Positions 16,201 through 27,400 are shown, numbered from the stretch's first letter. The stretch: DNA of 64,000 nucleotides from Streptomyces sp. NBC_00287 (GCF_036173105.1 NZ_CP108053.1:5208001-5272000); one strand, 5' to 3'. Notes: generated by a model not told the origin, from the letters alone. Program-made: numbers and translations.

Positions 16201-18612
16201 ATGGCGGGGCTTTCTACCCCTCATCAGTTGGATCAGCCCACAACCTTCGCAGCCGCAGTCCTGACCGATGGCAACCGCGCCATGGTGATGGTCATCGGCG
16301 TCGTCGCACTGGCGGCGCTGGTCGTCGCCGGCATCCTGGTGCGCCAGGTGCTCGCGGCGGGCGAGGGCACCGACAGCATGAAGAAGATCGCGACGGCCAT
16401 CCAGGAAGGCGCGAACGCCTATCTGGCCCGGCAGATGCGCACCCTCGGCGTATTCGCCGTCGTGGTGTTCTTCCTGCTCATGCTGCTGCCCGCGGACGAC
16501 TGGAATCAGCGCATCGGCCGATCGGTGTTCTTCTTGATCGGCGCCGCGTTCTCGGCGGCCACCGGATATATCGGCATGTGGCTCGCCGTACGCAGCAATG
16601 TGCGCGTCGCCGCCGCGGCCAGGGAAGCGACCCCGGCGGAGGGTGAGCCGGAAAAGGATCTCACCGCCGTCTCGCACAAAGCCATGAAGATCGCTTTCCG
16701 TACGGGCGGCGTCGTCGGCATGTTCACGGTGGGGCTCGGTCTGCTGGGCGCCTCCTGTGTGGTGCTGGTGTACGCGGCCGACGCGCCGAAGGTGCTGGAG
16801 GGTTTCGGCCTCGGGGCCGCCCTCATCGCCATGTTCATGCGTGTCGGCGGCGGCATCTTCACCAAGGCCGCCGACGTCGGCGCCGACCTGGTCGGCAAGG
16901 TCGAGAAAGGCATTCCGGAGGACGACCCGCGCAATGCCGCGACCATCGCCGACAACGTGGGCGACAACGTCGGCGACTGCGCGGGTATGGCGGCCGACCT
17001 CTTCGAGTCCTACGCGGTGACCCTGGTCGCCGCGCTCATCCTCGGCAAGGCGGCCTTCGGCGACGCGGGCCTCGCCTTCCCGCTGCTGGTGCCCGCGATC
17101 GGTGTGGTCACGGCCATGATCGGCATCTTCGCCGTGGCCCCGCGCCGCAGCGACCGCAGTGGCATGACGGCGATCAACCGCGGGTTCTTCATCTCCGCGG
17201 TGATCTCGCTGGTCCTGGTGGCCATCGCGGTCTTCGTCTATCTGCCGTCGTCCTACGCCGACCTCGACGGCGTCACCGACGCGGCGATCCAGGGCAAGAG
17301 CGGGGATCCGCGGATCCTCGCGCTCATCGCCGTGGCGATCGGCATCCTGCTCGCCGCCGTGATCCAGCAGCTGACCGGCTACTTCACCGAGACCAACCGC
17401 CGGCCGGTCATGGACATCGGCAAGAGCTCCCTGACCGGTCCCGCGACGGTCGTCCTCGCCGGTGTCTCCGTCGGCCTCGAATCGGCCGTCTACACCGCCC
17501 TGTTGATCGGCCTCGGCGTCTACGGGGCCTTCCTGCTCGGCGGTACGTCGATCATGCTGGCGCTGTTCGCGGTGGCGCTGGCCGGCACCGGTCTGCTCAC
17601 CACGGTCGGTGTGATCGTCGCGATGGACACCTTCGGGCCGGTCTCCGACAACGCGCAGGGCATCGCGGAGATGTCCGGCGACGTCGAGGGAGCGGGCGCC
17701 CAGGTGCTCACCAACCTGGACGCGGTCGGCAACACCACCAAGGCCATCACCAAGGGGATCGCCATCGCCACCGCGGTCCTCGCGGCCTCGGCGCTCTTCG
17801 GCTCGTACCGCGACGCCATCACCACCGGCGCGCGGGACGTGGGCGAGAAGCTGTCGGGGGACGATGCGCCACTGAGTCTGATGATGGACATCTCGCAGCC
17901 CAACAACCTCGTCGGCCTCATCGCCGGCGCGGCGGTCGTCTTCCTCTTCTCCGGACTCGCCGTCAACGCCGTGTCGCGCTCGGCCGGTTCGGTGGTCTAC
18001 GAGGTGCGGCGGCAGTTCCGCGAGAAGCCCGGGATCATGGACTACACCGAGACTCCGGAGTACGGCAAGGTCGTCGACATCTGTACGAAGGACGCGCTCA
18101 GGGAACTCGCGACGCCGGGTCTCCTGGCCGTGATGGCGCCCATCTTCATCGGGTTCACGCTCGGTGTCGGCGCCCTCGGCTCGTTCCTGGCGGGAGCGAT
18201 CGGCGCGGGCACGCTGATGGCGGTGTTCCTCGCCAACTCCGGCGGCGCCTGGGACAACGCCAAGAAACTCGTCGAGGACGGCCACCACGGCGGCAAGGGA
18301 AGCGAGGCCCACGCCGCCACGGTGATCGGCGACACCGTCGGTGACCCCTTCAAGGACACCGCCGGTCCCGCGATCAACCCGCTGCTGAAGGTGATGAACC
18401 TGGTGGCACTGCTGATCGCGCCCGCGGTGATCGATTTCTCGTACGGCGACGACAAGAACGTCGGCGCACGGGTGCTGATCGCTGTGCTGTCGTTCGTGGT
18501 GATCGCCGGTGCCGTGTACATCTCCAAGCGGCGCGGCATCGCGATGGGCGACGAGGACAACGCCGAGCGGACGGCCAACTCGGCCGATCCGGCGGTGGTT
18601 TCGGGAGCCTAG
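16201..18612 (+). CDS. hppA: K+-independent membrane proton-pumping pyrophosphatase
   Basis: This 803-aa integral membrane protein has about 16 hydrophobic segments. The pyrophosphate-binding loop is GGGIFTKAADVGADLVGKVE, followed by DPRNAATIADNVGDNVGDCAG. Lys514 in GNTTKAITKG marks the K+-independent subclass (Ala in K+-dependent enzymes). It couples hydrolysis of pyrophosphate to proton export. The ATG at 16201 follows AAGGAGGACGA directly. It stands alone as a transcription unit between two terminators. Confidence 0.95.
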   Translation: MAGLSTPHQLDQPTTFAAAVLTDGNRAMVMVIGVVALAALVVAGILVRQVLAAGEGTDSMKKIATAIQEGANAYLARQMRTLGVFAVVVFFLLMLLPADDWNQRIGRSVFFLIGAAFSAATGYIGMWLAVRSNVRVAAAAREATPAEGEPEKDLTAVSHKAMKIAFRTGGVVGMFTVGLGLLGASCVVLVYAADAPKVLEGFGLGAALIAMFMRVGGGIFTKAADVGADLVGKVEKGIPEDDPRNAATIADNVGDNVGDCAGMAADLFESYAVTLVAALILGKAAFGDAGLAFPLLVPAIGVVTAMIGIFAVAPRRSDRSGMTAINRGFFISAVISLVLVAIAVFVYLPSSYADLDGVTDAAIQGKSGDPRILALIAVAIGILLAAVIQQLTGYFTETNRRPVMDIGKSSLTGPATVVLAGVSVGLESAVYTALLIGLGVYGAFLLGGTSIMLALFAVALAGTGLLTTVGVIVAMDTFGPVSDNAQGIAEMSGDVEGAGAQVLTNLDAVGNTTKAITKGIAIATAVLAASALFGSYRDAITTGARDVGEKLSGDDAPLSLMMDISQPNNLVGLIAGAAVVFLFSGLAVNAVSRSAGSVVYEVRRQFREKPGIMDYTETPEYGKVVDICTKDALRELATPGLLAVMAPIFIGFTLGVGALGSFLAGAIGAGTLMAVFLANSGGAWDNAKKLVEDGHHGGKGSEAHAATVIGDTVGDPFKDTAGPAINPLLKVMNLVALLIAPAVIDFSYGDDKNVGARVLIAVLSFVVIAGAVYISKRRGIAMGDEDNAERTANSADPAVVSGA

Positions 18613-18632
18613 TCGCGAGACCCGGCTCATCA

Positions 18633-18670
18633 GGGCGGGCGAGGGGCGCGTACGGACGCGCTTCCCGCCC
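18633..18670 (+). terminator. Terminator after hppA
   Basis: GGGCGGG and CCCGCCC form the base of a stem extended by GGCGCGT/ACGCGC with a small internal bulge, about 20 bp after the hppA stop. There is no T run. Confidence 0.6.
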
Positions 18671-18816
18671 GCTCTGTGTGTTCACGCCCTCTTCGTGAGC
18701 CTTCTCTCACATGGTGCAAATAGCTCAATGGTGAACTTAACGGACAGTCGACGTAGGGATCTCGCCCGTCTGCCGTGTATGTTCCGGGGCCGAGAGCCAT
18801 GGAAGGGACCAATCCG

Positions 18817-19401
18817 GTGAACAAGAAGCTCACGGCCGCGCTGTCCGGCGGTGCGGTACTGGTAATGGCGCTGTCGGGGTGCAGCAGCAGCGATGACGGC
18901 AGCGAGAAGCTGGACGCCTGGGCCAAGCAGGTCTGTGACGCCGTACAGCCGCAGGCCAAGAAGATCGAGGCCGCCAATATCGCCATCCAGAAGGAGACCT
19001 CGGACAACAGCTCGCCGGAGGACGTCCAGAAGACCGACGCCAAGGCCTTCCAGGACATGTCCGACGCCTACAAGGCGATCGGGGCCGCTGTGGACAAGGC
19101 CGGAGCGCCGGACGCCGGCGACGCCAAGAACAGCGAGCAGAAGCAGCAGGACGCGGTCAAGGAGCTCAACAGCATCTCCGCGTCGTACGCCTCCCTGAAG
19201 AAGCAGGTCGACAAGCTCGACACCAAGGACCAGGCGAAGTTCGCGGACGGCCTCAAGGACATCGCCGGCGAACTCGACAAGCTGAGCACCAGCGGCAGCA
19301 ACGCCCTCAAGGAGCTGGAGGAGGGCGAGGTCGGCCAGGCGATGGCGAAGCAGTCCAGCTGCAAGTCGGCTTCCGGCGCGGCCTCGGCGGCGGCGAGCTG
19401 A
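18817..19401 (+). CDS. Small secreted lipoprotein of unknown function
   Basis: This 194-aa protein starts at GTG 18817, preceded by GGAAGGGA. It has a lysine start (NKK), a hydrophobic segment and the lipobox LSGC. The mature part is charged and helical (EKLDAWAKQVCDAVQPQAKK, AVKELNSISASYASLKKQVD) with two further Cys (QVCDAV, SSCKSA) that could pair. It resembles streptomycete small secreted proteins with no assigned role. The gene lies between hppA and a methyltransferase gene. Confidence 0.7.
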   Translation: MNKKLTAALSGGAVLVMALSGCSSSDDGSEKLDAWAKQVCDAVQPQAKKIEAANIAIQKETSDNSSPEDVQKTDAKAFQDMSDAYKAIGAAVDKAGAPDAGDAKNSEQKQQDAVKELNSISASYASLKKQVDKLDTKDQAKFADGLKDIAGELDKLSTSGSNALKELEEGEVGQAMAKQSSCKSASGAASAAAS

Positions 19402-19447
19402 CGCTGAGCGGCCGCGGTGAGCGGGTAGCGCGGGTCACAATGGGGGC

Positions 19448-20965
19448 GTGAGTACCTCCAGGCTGCCCGCTCTGCCCGCTTCCGAACGTTCCGATGTCGC
19501 CGCCCGGCTGCGCCAGGCCCTGCTGGGGGCCTCTTTCACCGCTGACGGGCTGCTCGAACTGCTCGGTGCGCCCGCGTACGCGGCGCTCGCCCGCAGCGAG
19601 ACCGTGCCCGCGCTGCGGGCGACCCGCGGGGACACGCCGCTGGAGACACTCGTACGGCTGTTCCTTCTGCAACAGCCCGTGCCGCACGCACGCGTGGCGG
19701 ACGTTCTGCCCGTCGACGCGTGCCTGGAGACCGGGTGGCTGGTGCCGGTCGGCGACGACGAGCTCGCCGCGACCGTGGATGTACGGCCGTACGGAGGACC
19801 TGCGGGCGAGGACTGGTTCATCGTGTCGGACCTGGGCTGCGCGGTCGGCGGCGCCTCAGGTATCGGCAGCAAGGACGAGGGGGTCGTCCTCGGCGTCGGC
19901 GGTGCATCCACGACTCTCGCGGGCATCACCGTCCGTACGCCCGTCTCGGCCGCCCTCGATCTCGGTACCGGCTCGGGGATCCAGGCCCTGCACGCCGCCC
20001 GGCACGCCACGCGCGTGACGGCGACCGATCTCAACCCGCGCGCGCTGCACATCACCGCGCTGACGCTCGCCCTCTCCGGCGCGCCGGACGCGGATCTGCG
20101 CGAGGGCTCGCTGTTCGAGCCGGTCCGGGACGAGGAGACCTACGACCTGATCGTCTCCAACCCGCCCTTCGTGATCTCGCCGGGCGCGCGGCTGACGTAC
20201 CGGGACGGCGGGATGGGCGGGGACGATCTGTGCCGCTCGCTCGTTCAGGGTGCGGGGGAACGGCTGAACGAGGGCGGGTTCGCGCAGTTCCTCGCCAACT
20301 GGCAGCACGTGGCAGGGGAGGACTGGCAGGACAGGCTGAGGTCATGGGTGCCGCGCGGGTGTGACGCGTGGATCGTCCAGCGCGAGGTGCAGGACGTCAC
20401 GCAGTACGCCGAGCTGTGGCTGCGGGACGCCGGCGACCACCGCGGTGACCCCGCCGAGTACCAGGCGCGGTACGACGCCTGGCTGGACGAGTTCGAGGCG
20501 CGCAAGGTGAAGGCCGTGGGCTTCGGCTGGATCACGCTGCGCAGAACGGGGGCCGCCGTGCCCTCCGTCACCGTGGAGGAGTGGCCGCACCCCGTCGAGC
20601 AGCCGCTCGGCGACACGGTACGGGCGCATTTCGGCCGCCTCGACTATCTGCGGGCGCACGATGACGCCGCGCTGCTGGAGGGGCACTTCCGGCTGGCCGC
20701 CGAGGTCGTCCAGGAGCAGGTCGGGCTGCCCGGAGCCGAGGACCCCGAGCATGTCGTGCTGCGCCAGAACCGCGGGATGCGCCGGGCCACCAAGGTGGAC
20801 ACGGTCGGCGCCGGGTTCGCGGGCGTGTGCGACGGTTCGCTCAGCGCCGGCCGCATTCTGGACGCGATCGCCCAATTGGTGGGCGAGGACCCGGTGTTGC
20901 TGCGCGACCGGACGCCCGCGCAGATTCGGCTGCTGGTGGAGCAGGGGTTCCTGGATCCGGCGTGA
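19448..20965 (+). CDS. Class I SAM-dependent methyltransferase, HemK/RsmC-like core
   Basis: This 505-aa protein starts at GTG 19448. Residues ~1-150 form an N-terminal domain often seen with this family. The Rossmann core has motif I ALDLGTGSGIQALHAARHA, motif II acidic VTATDLNPRAL and the NPPF signature (YDLIVSNPPFVISPG). NPPF/NPPY enzymes methylate amide or exocyclic amino groups of proteins or nucleic acids. The C-terminal ~180 residues have no motif I recognise. CACAAT lies seven bases before the GTG, so the mRNA may be leaderless. Confidence 0.8.
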   Translation: MSTSRLPALPASERSDVAARLRQALLGASFTADGLLELLGAPAYAALARSETVPALRATRGDTPLETLVRLFLLQQPVPHARVADVLPVDACLETGWLVPVGDDELAATVDVRPYGGPAGEDWFIVSDLGCAVGGASGIGSKDEGVVLGVGGASTTLAGITVRTPVSAALDLGTGSGIQALHAARHATRVTATDLNPRALHITALTLALSGAPDADLREGSLFEPVRDEETYDLIVSNPPFVISPGARLTYRDGGMGGDDLCRSLVQGAGERLNEGGFAQFLANWQHVAGEDWQDRLRSWVPRGCDAWIVQREVQDVTQYAELWLRDAGDHRGDPAEYQARYDAWLDEFEARKVKAVGFGWITLRRTGAAVPSVTVEEWPHPVEQPLGDTVRAHFGRLDYLRAHDDAALLEGHFRLAAEVVQEQVGLPGAEDPEHVVLRQNRGMRRATKVDTVGAGFAGVCDGSLSAGRILDAIAQLVGEDPVLLRDRTPAQIRLLVEQGFLDPA

Positions 20966-21102
20966 GCTCGGGGGCGGCGCCCCTGGGAGTCCACAGCCGC
21001 GTCGGCCGCGCGTTCACCTCGGGTTCGCCTGGGCGCCGCCCGCGCGTGTCAGCCTCGCGGGGCTGGGGCATGCGCGGAGTGGAGAAAAGGGGCAGGGGCG
21101 CC

Positions 21103-21300
21103 ATGGAGAGCGGACCGGCGATCTTCGCAGGACTGGTGTTCGCCCTGTTCGGAGCCGGACTCCTGGTGTGGACGGCGACCCGGATGCGACACCGGGAACC
21201 GGTCGCCCACGGTGTGAACCCCGTCGCATCGGCGACCCTCGCGAGCCTCACCGCAGTGATCGCGCTCGCCCTCGCCGCGTGGTGCTTCACCCGCCTGTGA
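21103..21300 (+). CDS. Small two-helix membrane protein
   Basis: This 65-aa protein starts at ATG 21103. It has two hydrophobic segments (GPAIFAGLVFALFGAGLLVW and ASLTAVIALALAAWC) joined by a basic loop (TRMRHREPVAHG). It lies between the methyltransferase and topA genes, where other streptomycetes also have a small hypothetical gene. The function is unknown. Confidence 0.55.
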   Translation: MESGPAIFAGLVFALFGAGLLVWTATRMRHREPVAHGVNPVASATLASLTAVIALALAAWCFTRL

Positions 21301-21559
21301 GAACCGCTGTTGGAACCTGGCCCAAGCTGGGACTCCGATAATTGGGAGGCACTCCTCCGGAAACGCTCGAAAAGGCCGGTGGGCACTCCGGGCGGCAGGA
21401 ATGGCGGTAGTCGGGTTACCGTTCGAGTGGCCGTTGTGGGCTTTTCCCGTTTGACACGGGGGCGGGATGTACCGTCACACTCCGCAGCGTCACCAGTACC
21501 CGACCCCGGGAGCAAGGCCTGGGGAGGCCACCCAGCGTCGACCGGAGAGAAGAGCGAAG

Positions 21560-24382
21560 TTGTCCCCGACCAGCGAGACCGCGAAGGGCGGCCGCCGACT
21601 CGTCATCGTCGAGTCGCCTGCCAAGGCGAAGACGATCAAGGGCTATCTCGGCCCCGGATACGTTGTCGAGGCGAGCGTCGGGCACATCCGCGACCTCCCC
21701 AACGGCGCCGCGGAGGTGCCCGAGAAGTACACCGGCGAGGTCCGCCGCCTCGGTGTGGACGTAGAACATGACTTCGAGCCGATCTATGTGGTCAACGCCG
21801 ATAAGAAGGCCCAGGTCAAGAAGCTCAAGGATCTGCTGAAGGATTCGGACGAGCTCTACCTCGCCACCGATGAGGACCGCGAGGGCGAGGCCATCGCCTG
21901 GCACCTCCAGGAGGTGCTCAAGCCCAAGGTCCCGGTCAAGCGGATGGTCTTCCACGAGATCACCAAGGCCGCGATCCAGGCCGCCGTGGCCAACCCGCGT
22001 CAGCTCAACCAGAAGCTGGTCGACGCCCAGGAGACCCGCCGCATCCTCGACCGTCTCTACGGCTACGAGGTCTCGCCGGTCCTGTGGAAGAAGGTCATGC
22101 CCCGGCTGTCGGCCGGCCGTGTCCAGTCCGTCGCCACCCGACTTGTCGTGGAGCGGGAACGCGACCGCATCGCGTTTCGTTCTGCTGAGTACTGGGACCT
22201 GACGGGCACCTTCGCGACCGGCCGCGCGGGGGACTCGTCGGACCCGTCGTCGCTGGTCGCCCGCCTCCAGACCGTCGACGGCAGGCGGGTCGCGCAGGGC
22301 CGCGACTTCGACTCCCTGGGACAACTCAAGAGCGCGAACATCCTCCACCTCGACGAGGCCAACGCCCGCGCCCTGGCCGCCGCCCTGGACGAGACGCGGT
22401 TCGCCGTCCGGTCCGTCGAGTCCAAGCCGTACCGCCGCTCGCCGTACGCCCCCTTCCGTACGACGACGCTGCAGCAGGAAGCCTCGCGCAAGCTCGGCTT
22501 CGGTGCGAAGGCGACCATGCAGGTCGCCCAGAAGCTGTACGAGAACGGCTTCATCACCTATATGCGTACGGACTCCACCACCCTGAGCGACACGGCCGTC
22601 TCCGCGGCCCGCGCCCAGGTGACGCAGCTGTACGGCGCCGACTACCTGCCGTCCGCCCCGCGCACCTACGCCGGGAAGGTCAAGAACGCGCAGGAGGCGC
22701 ACGAGGCGATCCGTCCCTCGGGTGATCGTTTCCGCACGCCCGCCGAGACCGGTCTGACCGGCGACCAGTTCAGGCTCTACGAGCTGATCTGGAAGCGGAC
22801 CGTCGCCTCCCAGATGAAGGACGCGACCGGGAACAGCGTGACCGTGAAGATCGGCGGCACCGCCGCCGACGGCCGGGACGTCGAGTTCAGCGCCTCCGGC
22901 AAGACGATCACCTTCCACGGCTTCCTCAAGGCCTACGTCGAGGGCGCCGACGACCCGAACGCGGAGCTGGACGACCGCGAGCGCCGGCTGCCCCAGGTCA
23001 GCGAGGGCGACGCGCTCAGCGCCGAGGAGATCACGGTCGACGGGCACGCCACCAAGCCCCCGGCCCGCTACACCGAGGCCAGCCTGGTCAAGGAGCTCGA
23101 AGAGCGCGAGATCGGCCGCCCGTCGACGTACGCCTCGATCATCGGCACGATCCTCGACCGCGGCTATGTCTTCAAGAAGGGCACGGCCCTCGTGCCGTCC
23201 TTCCTGTCCTTCGCCGTGGTCAACCTCCTGGAGAAGCACTTCGGGCGACTCGTCGACTACGACTTCACCGCCAAGATGGAGGACGACCTCGACCGCATCG
23301 CGCGCGGTGAGGCCCAGTCCGTGCCGTGGCTCAAGCGGTTCTACTTCGGCGAGGGCACGGGCCACGGCGGCGCGGCCGACGCCGGAAACGGCGACGGGGA
23401 CCACCTCGGCGGCCTCAAGGAGCTGGTGACCGACCTGGGCGCGATCGACGCGCGCGAGGTGTCGTCGTTCCCGGTGGGCAACGACATCGTGCTGCGGGTC
23501 GGCCGCTACGGCCCCTACATCGAGCGCGGCGAGAAGGACTCCGAGAACCACCAGCGCGCGGACATCCCGACGGACCTGGCGCCCGACGAGCTCTCCGTGG
23601 AGCTGGCCGAGGAGCTGCTGGCCAAGCCGAGCGGCGACTTCGAGCTGGGCACCGACCCGGCGACCGGCCACCAGATCGTGGCCAAGGACGGCCGCTACGG
23701 CCCGTACGTCACCGAGATCCTGCCCGAGGGCACCCCGAAGACCGGCAAGAACGCCGTGAAGCCGCGGACGGCCTCGCTGTTCAAGTCGATGTCGCTGGAC
23801 ACGGTGACGCTCGACGACGCCCTGAAGCTGATGTCGCTCCCGCGCGTGGTCGGCACCGACGCCGAGGGCCAGGAGATCACCGCGCAGAACGGCCGCTACG
23901 GGCCGTATCTGAAGAAGGGCACGGACTCGCGTTCGCTCCAGACCGAGGACCAGCTCTTCACGATCACCCTGGAAGAGGCGCTGGAGATCTACTCCCAGCC
24001 CAAGCAGCGTGGCCGGGCCGCCGCCAAGCCGCCGCTGAAGGAGCTGGGCACCGACCCGGTCAGCGAGAAGCCGGTCGTGGTGAAGGACGGCCGCTTCGGT
24101 CCGTACGTCACCGACGGGGAGACCAACGCGACCCTGCGCTCCGGCGACAGCGTCGAGGAGATCACCCCGGAGCGCGGTTTCGAGCTGCTCGCCGAGAAGC
24201 GTGCCAAGGCGCCCGCGAAGAAGACGGCGAAGAAGGCTCCGGCGAAGAAGACCGCCGCCAAGAAGGCCCCGGCCAAGAAGGCGACGGCCGCAAAGAAGAC
24301 CGCGGCGAAGAAGACGACGGCGACGGCCAAGAAGACCGCCGCGAAGAAGGCGACGACCTCCAAGCCGGCCGCGGAGGACTGA
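21560..24382 (+). CDS. topA: DNA topoisomerase I
   Basis: This ~940-aa type IA topoisomerase has its toprim domain at the N-terminus (RRLVIVESPAKAKTIKGYLG, LATDEDREGEAIAWHL) and the catalytic Tyr334 in FITYMRTDSTTLS. Instead of zinc fingers it has repeats of the type found in actinobacterial TopA (KDGRYGPYVTE, QNGRYGPYLKKG, KDGRFGPYVTDG). A long Lys/Ala-rich tail follows (KKTAKKAPAKKTAAKK and similar), which in Streptomyces TopA supports high processivity. The start is TTG 21560 after GAAGAGCGAAG; earlier in-frame codons lack conserved sequence. It removes negative supercoils. Confidence 0.95.
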   Translation: MSPTSETAKGGRRLVIVESPAKAKTIKGYLGPGYVVEASVGHIRDLPNGAAEVPEKYTGEVRRLGVDVEHDFEPIYVVNADKKAQVKKLKDLLKDSDELYLATDEDREGEAIAWHLQEVLKPKVPVKRMVFHEITKAAIQAAVANPRQLNQKLVDAQETRRILDRLYGYEVSPVLWKKVMPRLSAGRVQSVATRLVVERERDRIAFRSAEYWDLTGTFATGRAGDSSDPSSLVARLQTVDGRRVAQGRDFDSLGQLKSANILHLDEANARALAAALDETRFAVRSVESKPYRRSPYAPFRTTTLQQEASRKLGFGAKATMQVAQKLYENGFITYMRTDSTTLSDTAVSAARAQVTQLYGADYLPSAPRTYAGKVKNAQEAHEAIRPSGDRFRTPAETGLTGDQFRLYELIWKRTVASQMKDATGNSVTVKIGGTAADGRDVEFSASGKTITFHGFLKAYVEGADDPNAELDDRERRLPQVSEGDALSAEEITVDGHATKPPARYTEASLVKELEEREIGRPSTYASIIGTILDRGYVFKKGTALVPSFLSFAVVNLLEKHFGRLVDYDFTAKMEDDLDRIARGEAQSVPWLKRFYFGEGTGHGGAADAGNGDGDHLGGLKELVTDLGAIDAREVSSFPVGNDIVLRVGRYGPYIERGEKDSENHQRADIPTDLAPDELSVELAEELLAKPSGDFELGTDPATGHQIVAKDGRYGPYVTEILPEGTPKTGKNAVKPRTASLFKSMSLDTVTLDDALKLMSLPRVVGTDAEGQEITAQNGRYGPYLKKGTDSRSLQTEDQLFTITLEEALEIYSQPKQRGRAAAKPPLKELGTDPVSEKPVVVKDGRFGPYVTDGETNATLRSGDSVEEITPERGFELLAEKRAKAPAKKTAKKAPAKKTAAKKAPAKKATAAKKTAAKKTTATAKKTAAKKATTSKPAAED

Positions 24383-24404
24383 GCCCTCGGCTTCGCGAAA
24401 CGAA

Positions 24405-24435
24405 CGCCCCGGCATCACTCTTTGGTGTCGGGGCG
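24405..24435 (+). terminator. Terminator after topA
   Basis: CGCCCCGGCATCA pairs with TGGTGTCGGGGCG through 13 positions including two G-T type pairs, across a five-base loop, 23 bp after the topA stop. Confidence 0.75.
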
Positions 24436-24479
24436 GGCGTACGTTCGGACGGCCGCCGCGGGCTGTCGGTGGCTGCCGA

Positions 24480-24485
24480 TAGGCT
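24480..24485 (+). promoter_or_regulatory. Consensus-like -10 of a leaderless promoter for the tmk fusion gene
   Basis: TAGGCT matches the Streptomyces principal-sigma -10 consensus and ends six bases before the ATG at 24492. There is no ribosome-binding site, so the transcript probably starts at or beside the start codon. Confidence 0.45.
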
Positions 24486-24491
24486 GAAAGC

Positions 24492-27400
24492 ATGACGCGT
24501 GCCGAGCAGCCAACGGCCCACCATCCGGCCCCCGACGACGCCCTGGCGGCGGACTCCCGCGAACGCGCCGTCCGCGCCCTGCTGCGCCGACCGCAGCTCA
24601 AGCGGCTGTGGAGCGCACAGCTCGTGGGCGGCGTCGGTGATGTCCTCGCCCTTTTGGTGCTGGTCCTCCTCGCGCTCCAGGCGGCCATCGCCGAGGGCTC
24701 GTTCGGGGGTGGGTACCGGGGTGTGGCGTTCGCAGTGGCGACCGTCTTCGGGGCGCGGATCCTCGCGACCCTCCTCTTCGGCGCCGTCCTGCTCGGCCCG
24801 CTCACCTCGCTGACCTCCCAGGACGGCCCGCTCGACCGCCGCTGGACGATGGTCGGCGCGGACGGCGTGCGGGCCGCCCTGCTCATCGTCGCGCCGCTGT
24901 GGATCGACTGGACGCCGGACAACGCCCTGGCCGTCCTGCTGGTGACCGTCTTCGTGACCGGAGTCGCCGAGCGCTTCTGGGCCGTGTGCCGGGAGAGCGC
25001 GGCGCCCGCCCTGCTGCCCGCCCCGCCCCTGGAGGGCGCGACGGTACGCCCGCTGCCGGACCACATGGACGCGCTGCGCCGCCTGTCGCTGCGTACCGGC
25101 TTCCTGGCGGTGCCGCTCGCGGCCGCCGCGCTCGTCACCGCGGCCCTGTTCAACAACCTGCTGGGCACCGGAATCGACTGGTTCGGCGAGCACCAGGCGG
25201 CGCTGCCGTCGTATGTCGCGGCCGGCCTGTTCGCCGCGTCCCTGTCCGTGGTGACCTTCCTGGAACTGCCCGACACGCGCACCCCACGCGCGCGTTCCCC
25301 GCTGGAGGGACTGCGCCGGCCCAAGACGGGCACCGGCGTCGACAAGGGCCGTACCGGCGCGATCCCGCTGCTGGTGCCGGCCTGCGCGGCCGTCGCGGGC
25401 GCGGTGTCGGCCGCCGTCGCCGTGTCGGTGCTGCACGCCAAGGACCTGGGCGGCGGCCCGGCGCTGTACGGCTTGCTGGTGCTCGCGCTGACCGGCGGAG
25501 TCGTCGTCGGCATCCGTACGGCGCCCAAGGTGCTGGTGTCGCTGTCGCGGCGCCGTCTGCTGGCGCTGGCCATCGCGCTCACCGGGGTCGCGCTGCTGGT
25601 CGCCGGGCTCGTCCCGGACGTCACCACCGTCCTGTTGGTCGTCGCCCTCGCTGGGGTCGCCGCGGGCGTGGCCGCCAATACCGGTCACACGCTGCTCGAC
25701 CAGGAGACCGAGGACTTCCGGCGCCCGCGCACGACCGAGCATCTGCACGCGGTCGTACGGGTGTTCGTGGCGCTCGGTGCGGTGGTCGCGCCCCTGGTGG
25801 CCGCGGCGATCGGCCCGCACCGGCTGGAGAGCGGGCGGTTCGTGTTCGCGCACGGCGGTGCCGCGTTCACGCTGATGCTGGTCGGCGCGCTGCTGCTGCC
25901 GGTGGCCGCGCTGGTGCTGGCCAAGGTCGACGACCGGTCCGGGGTGCCGCTGCGGCACGATCTGCGCGACGCGCTGCTCGGCGGCGACGACCCCGAGCAG
26001 GCGCCCACCGCGTCCGGCTTCTTCATCGCCCTGGAGGGCGGCGACGGCGCCGGAAAGTCCACCCAGGCCGAGGCGCTCGCCGAGTGGATCAGGGCCAAGG
26101 GCCACGAGGTCGTCGTCACGCGCGAGCCGGGGGCCACGCCGGTGGGCAAGCGGCTGCGGTCGATCCTGCTGGACGTCTCCAGCGCCGGGCTCTCGCACCG
26201 CGCGGAGGCGCTGCTGTACGCCGCGGACCGCGCGGAGCACGTCGACACGGTGGTCCGGCCCGCGCTGGAGCGGGGCGCCGTGGTCATCTCCGACCGGTAC
26301 ATCGACTCGTCCGTGGCGTACCAGGGGGCGGGCCGGGACCTCTCGCCCACCGAGATCGCCCGGATCAACCGCTGGGCCACCAACGGCCTGGTGCCGCATC
26401 TGACCGTGCTGCTGGACGTCGACCCGGAGACCGCGCGCGAGCGGTTCACCGAGGCGCCGGACCGGCTGGAGTCGGAGCCCGCCGAGTTCCACGCACGCGT
26501 GCGGTCCGGTTTCCTCACGCTGGCCGCCGCCGACCCCGGGCGCTACCTCGTCGTGGACGCGGGCCAGGAGCCCGAGGCCGTCACGACCGTCATCCGGCAC
26601 CGGCTCGACCAGACGCTGCCGCTGTCCGAGGCCGAGATCGAGGCCCAGGAGGAGGCGCGGCGCAAGGCCGAGGAGGAGGCCCGCCGGAAGGCCGAGGAAG
26701 AGGCCGCCCGCAAGGCCGAGGAGGAGCGGCTGGAGCGCGAGCGCCAGGAGCAGCTCGCCCGGCTGCGCGCCGAGGAGGAGGAGCGCAAGCGCCGCGAGCT
26801 GGAGGAGGCGCAGCGCCGCGAGGCCGAACGGCAGGCGGAGGAGGCCCGGCTGCGCGCCGAGGAAGCGGCTCGCCGTGCCGAGGAGGAGCGGCAGCGGCTG
26901 CTCGCCGAGGAGAAGGCCCGCGCGGAGGAAGAGGCCCGGCGCAGGGCGGAGGAGGAGCGGCGCCGCAAGCAGGCCGAGGAAGAGGCCCGGCTGCGCGCCG
27001 AGGCCGAGGAGCGGCGCCTGGAGAAGCAGCGCAAGGCGGAAGAGGCGCTGCTGCGGGCCGAAGAGGCACGGCGACTGGCCGAGCAGGCAGCCGCGGCGGC
27101 GGAGGCGGGCCCGAAGCCGGCGGCTCCGGCGGCACCTGCGGCCACCCAGGACGCGGCCACTGTGCCGACGCCGGTGGTGACTCCGACGAATGCCTCGGGC
27201 GGTCCGGTGGACGAGACGGCGGTGCTGCCGCGCGCGGGTCGGCCGACTTCGGACTCCGAGGTGACGGCGGAGCTGCCGCAGCCGGGGGAGCCTTCGGGGG
27301 CTTCGGACGAGACGGCCGTACTGCCTCCCGTAGGGGCTGCGGATGAGACGGCGGTGCTGCCTCCGGTGACGCCGTCCGGGGCCTCGGACGAGACGACGGT

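Noticed and set aside
21416..25678. A 1420-codon minus-strand frame opposite topA and the tmk fusion
   Set aside because: Its composition is low-complexity and motif-free, while the plus strand has clear TopA and Tmk domains over the same bases.
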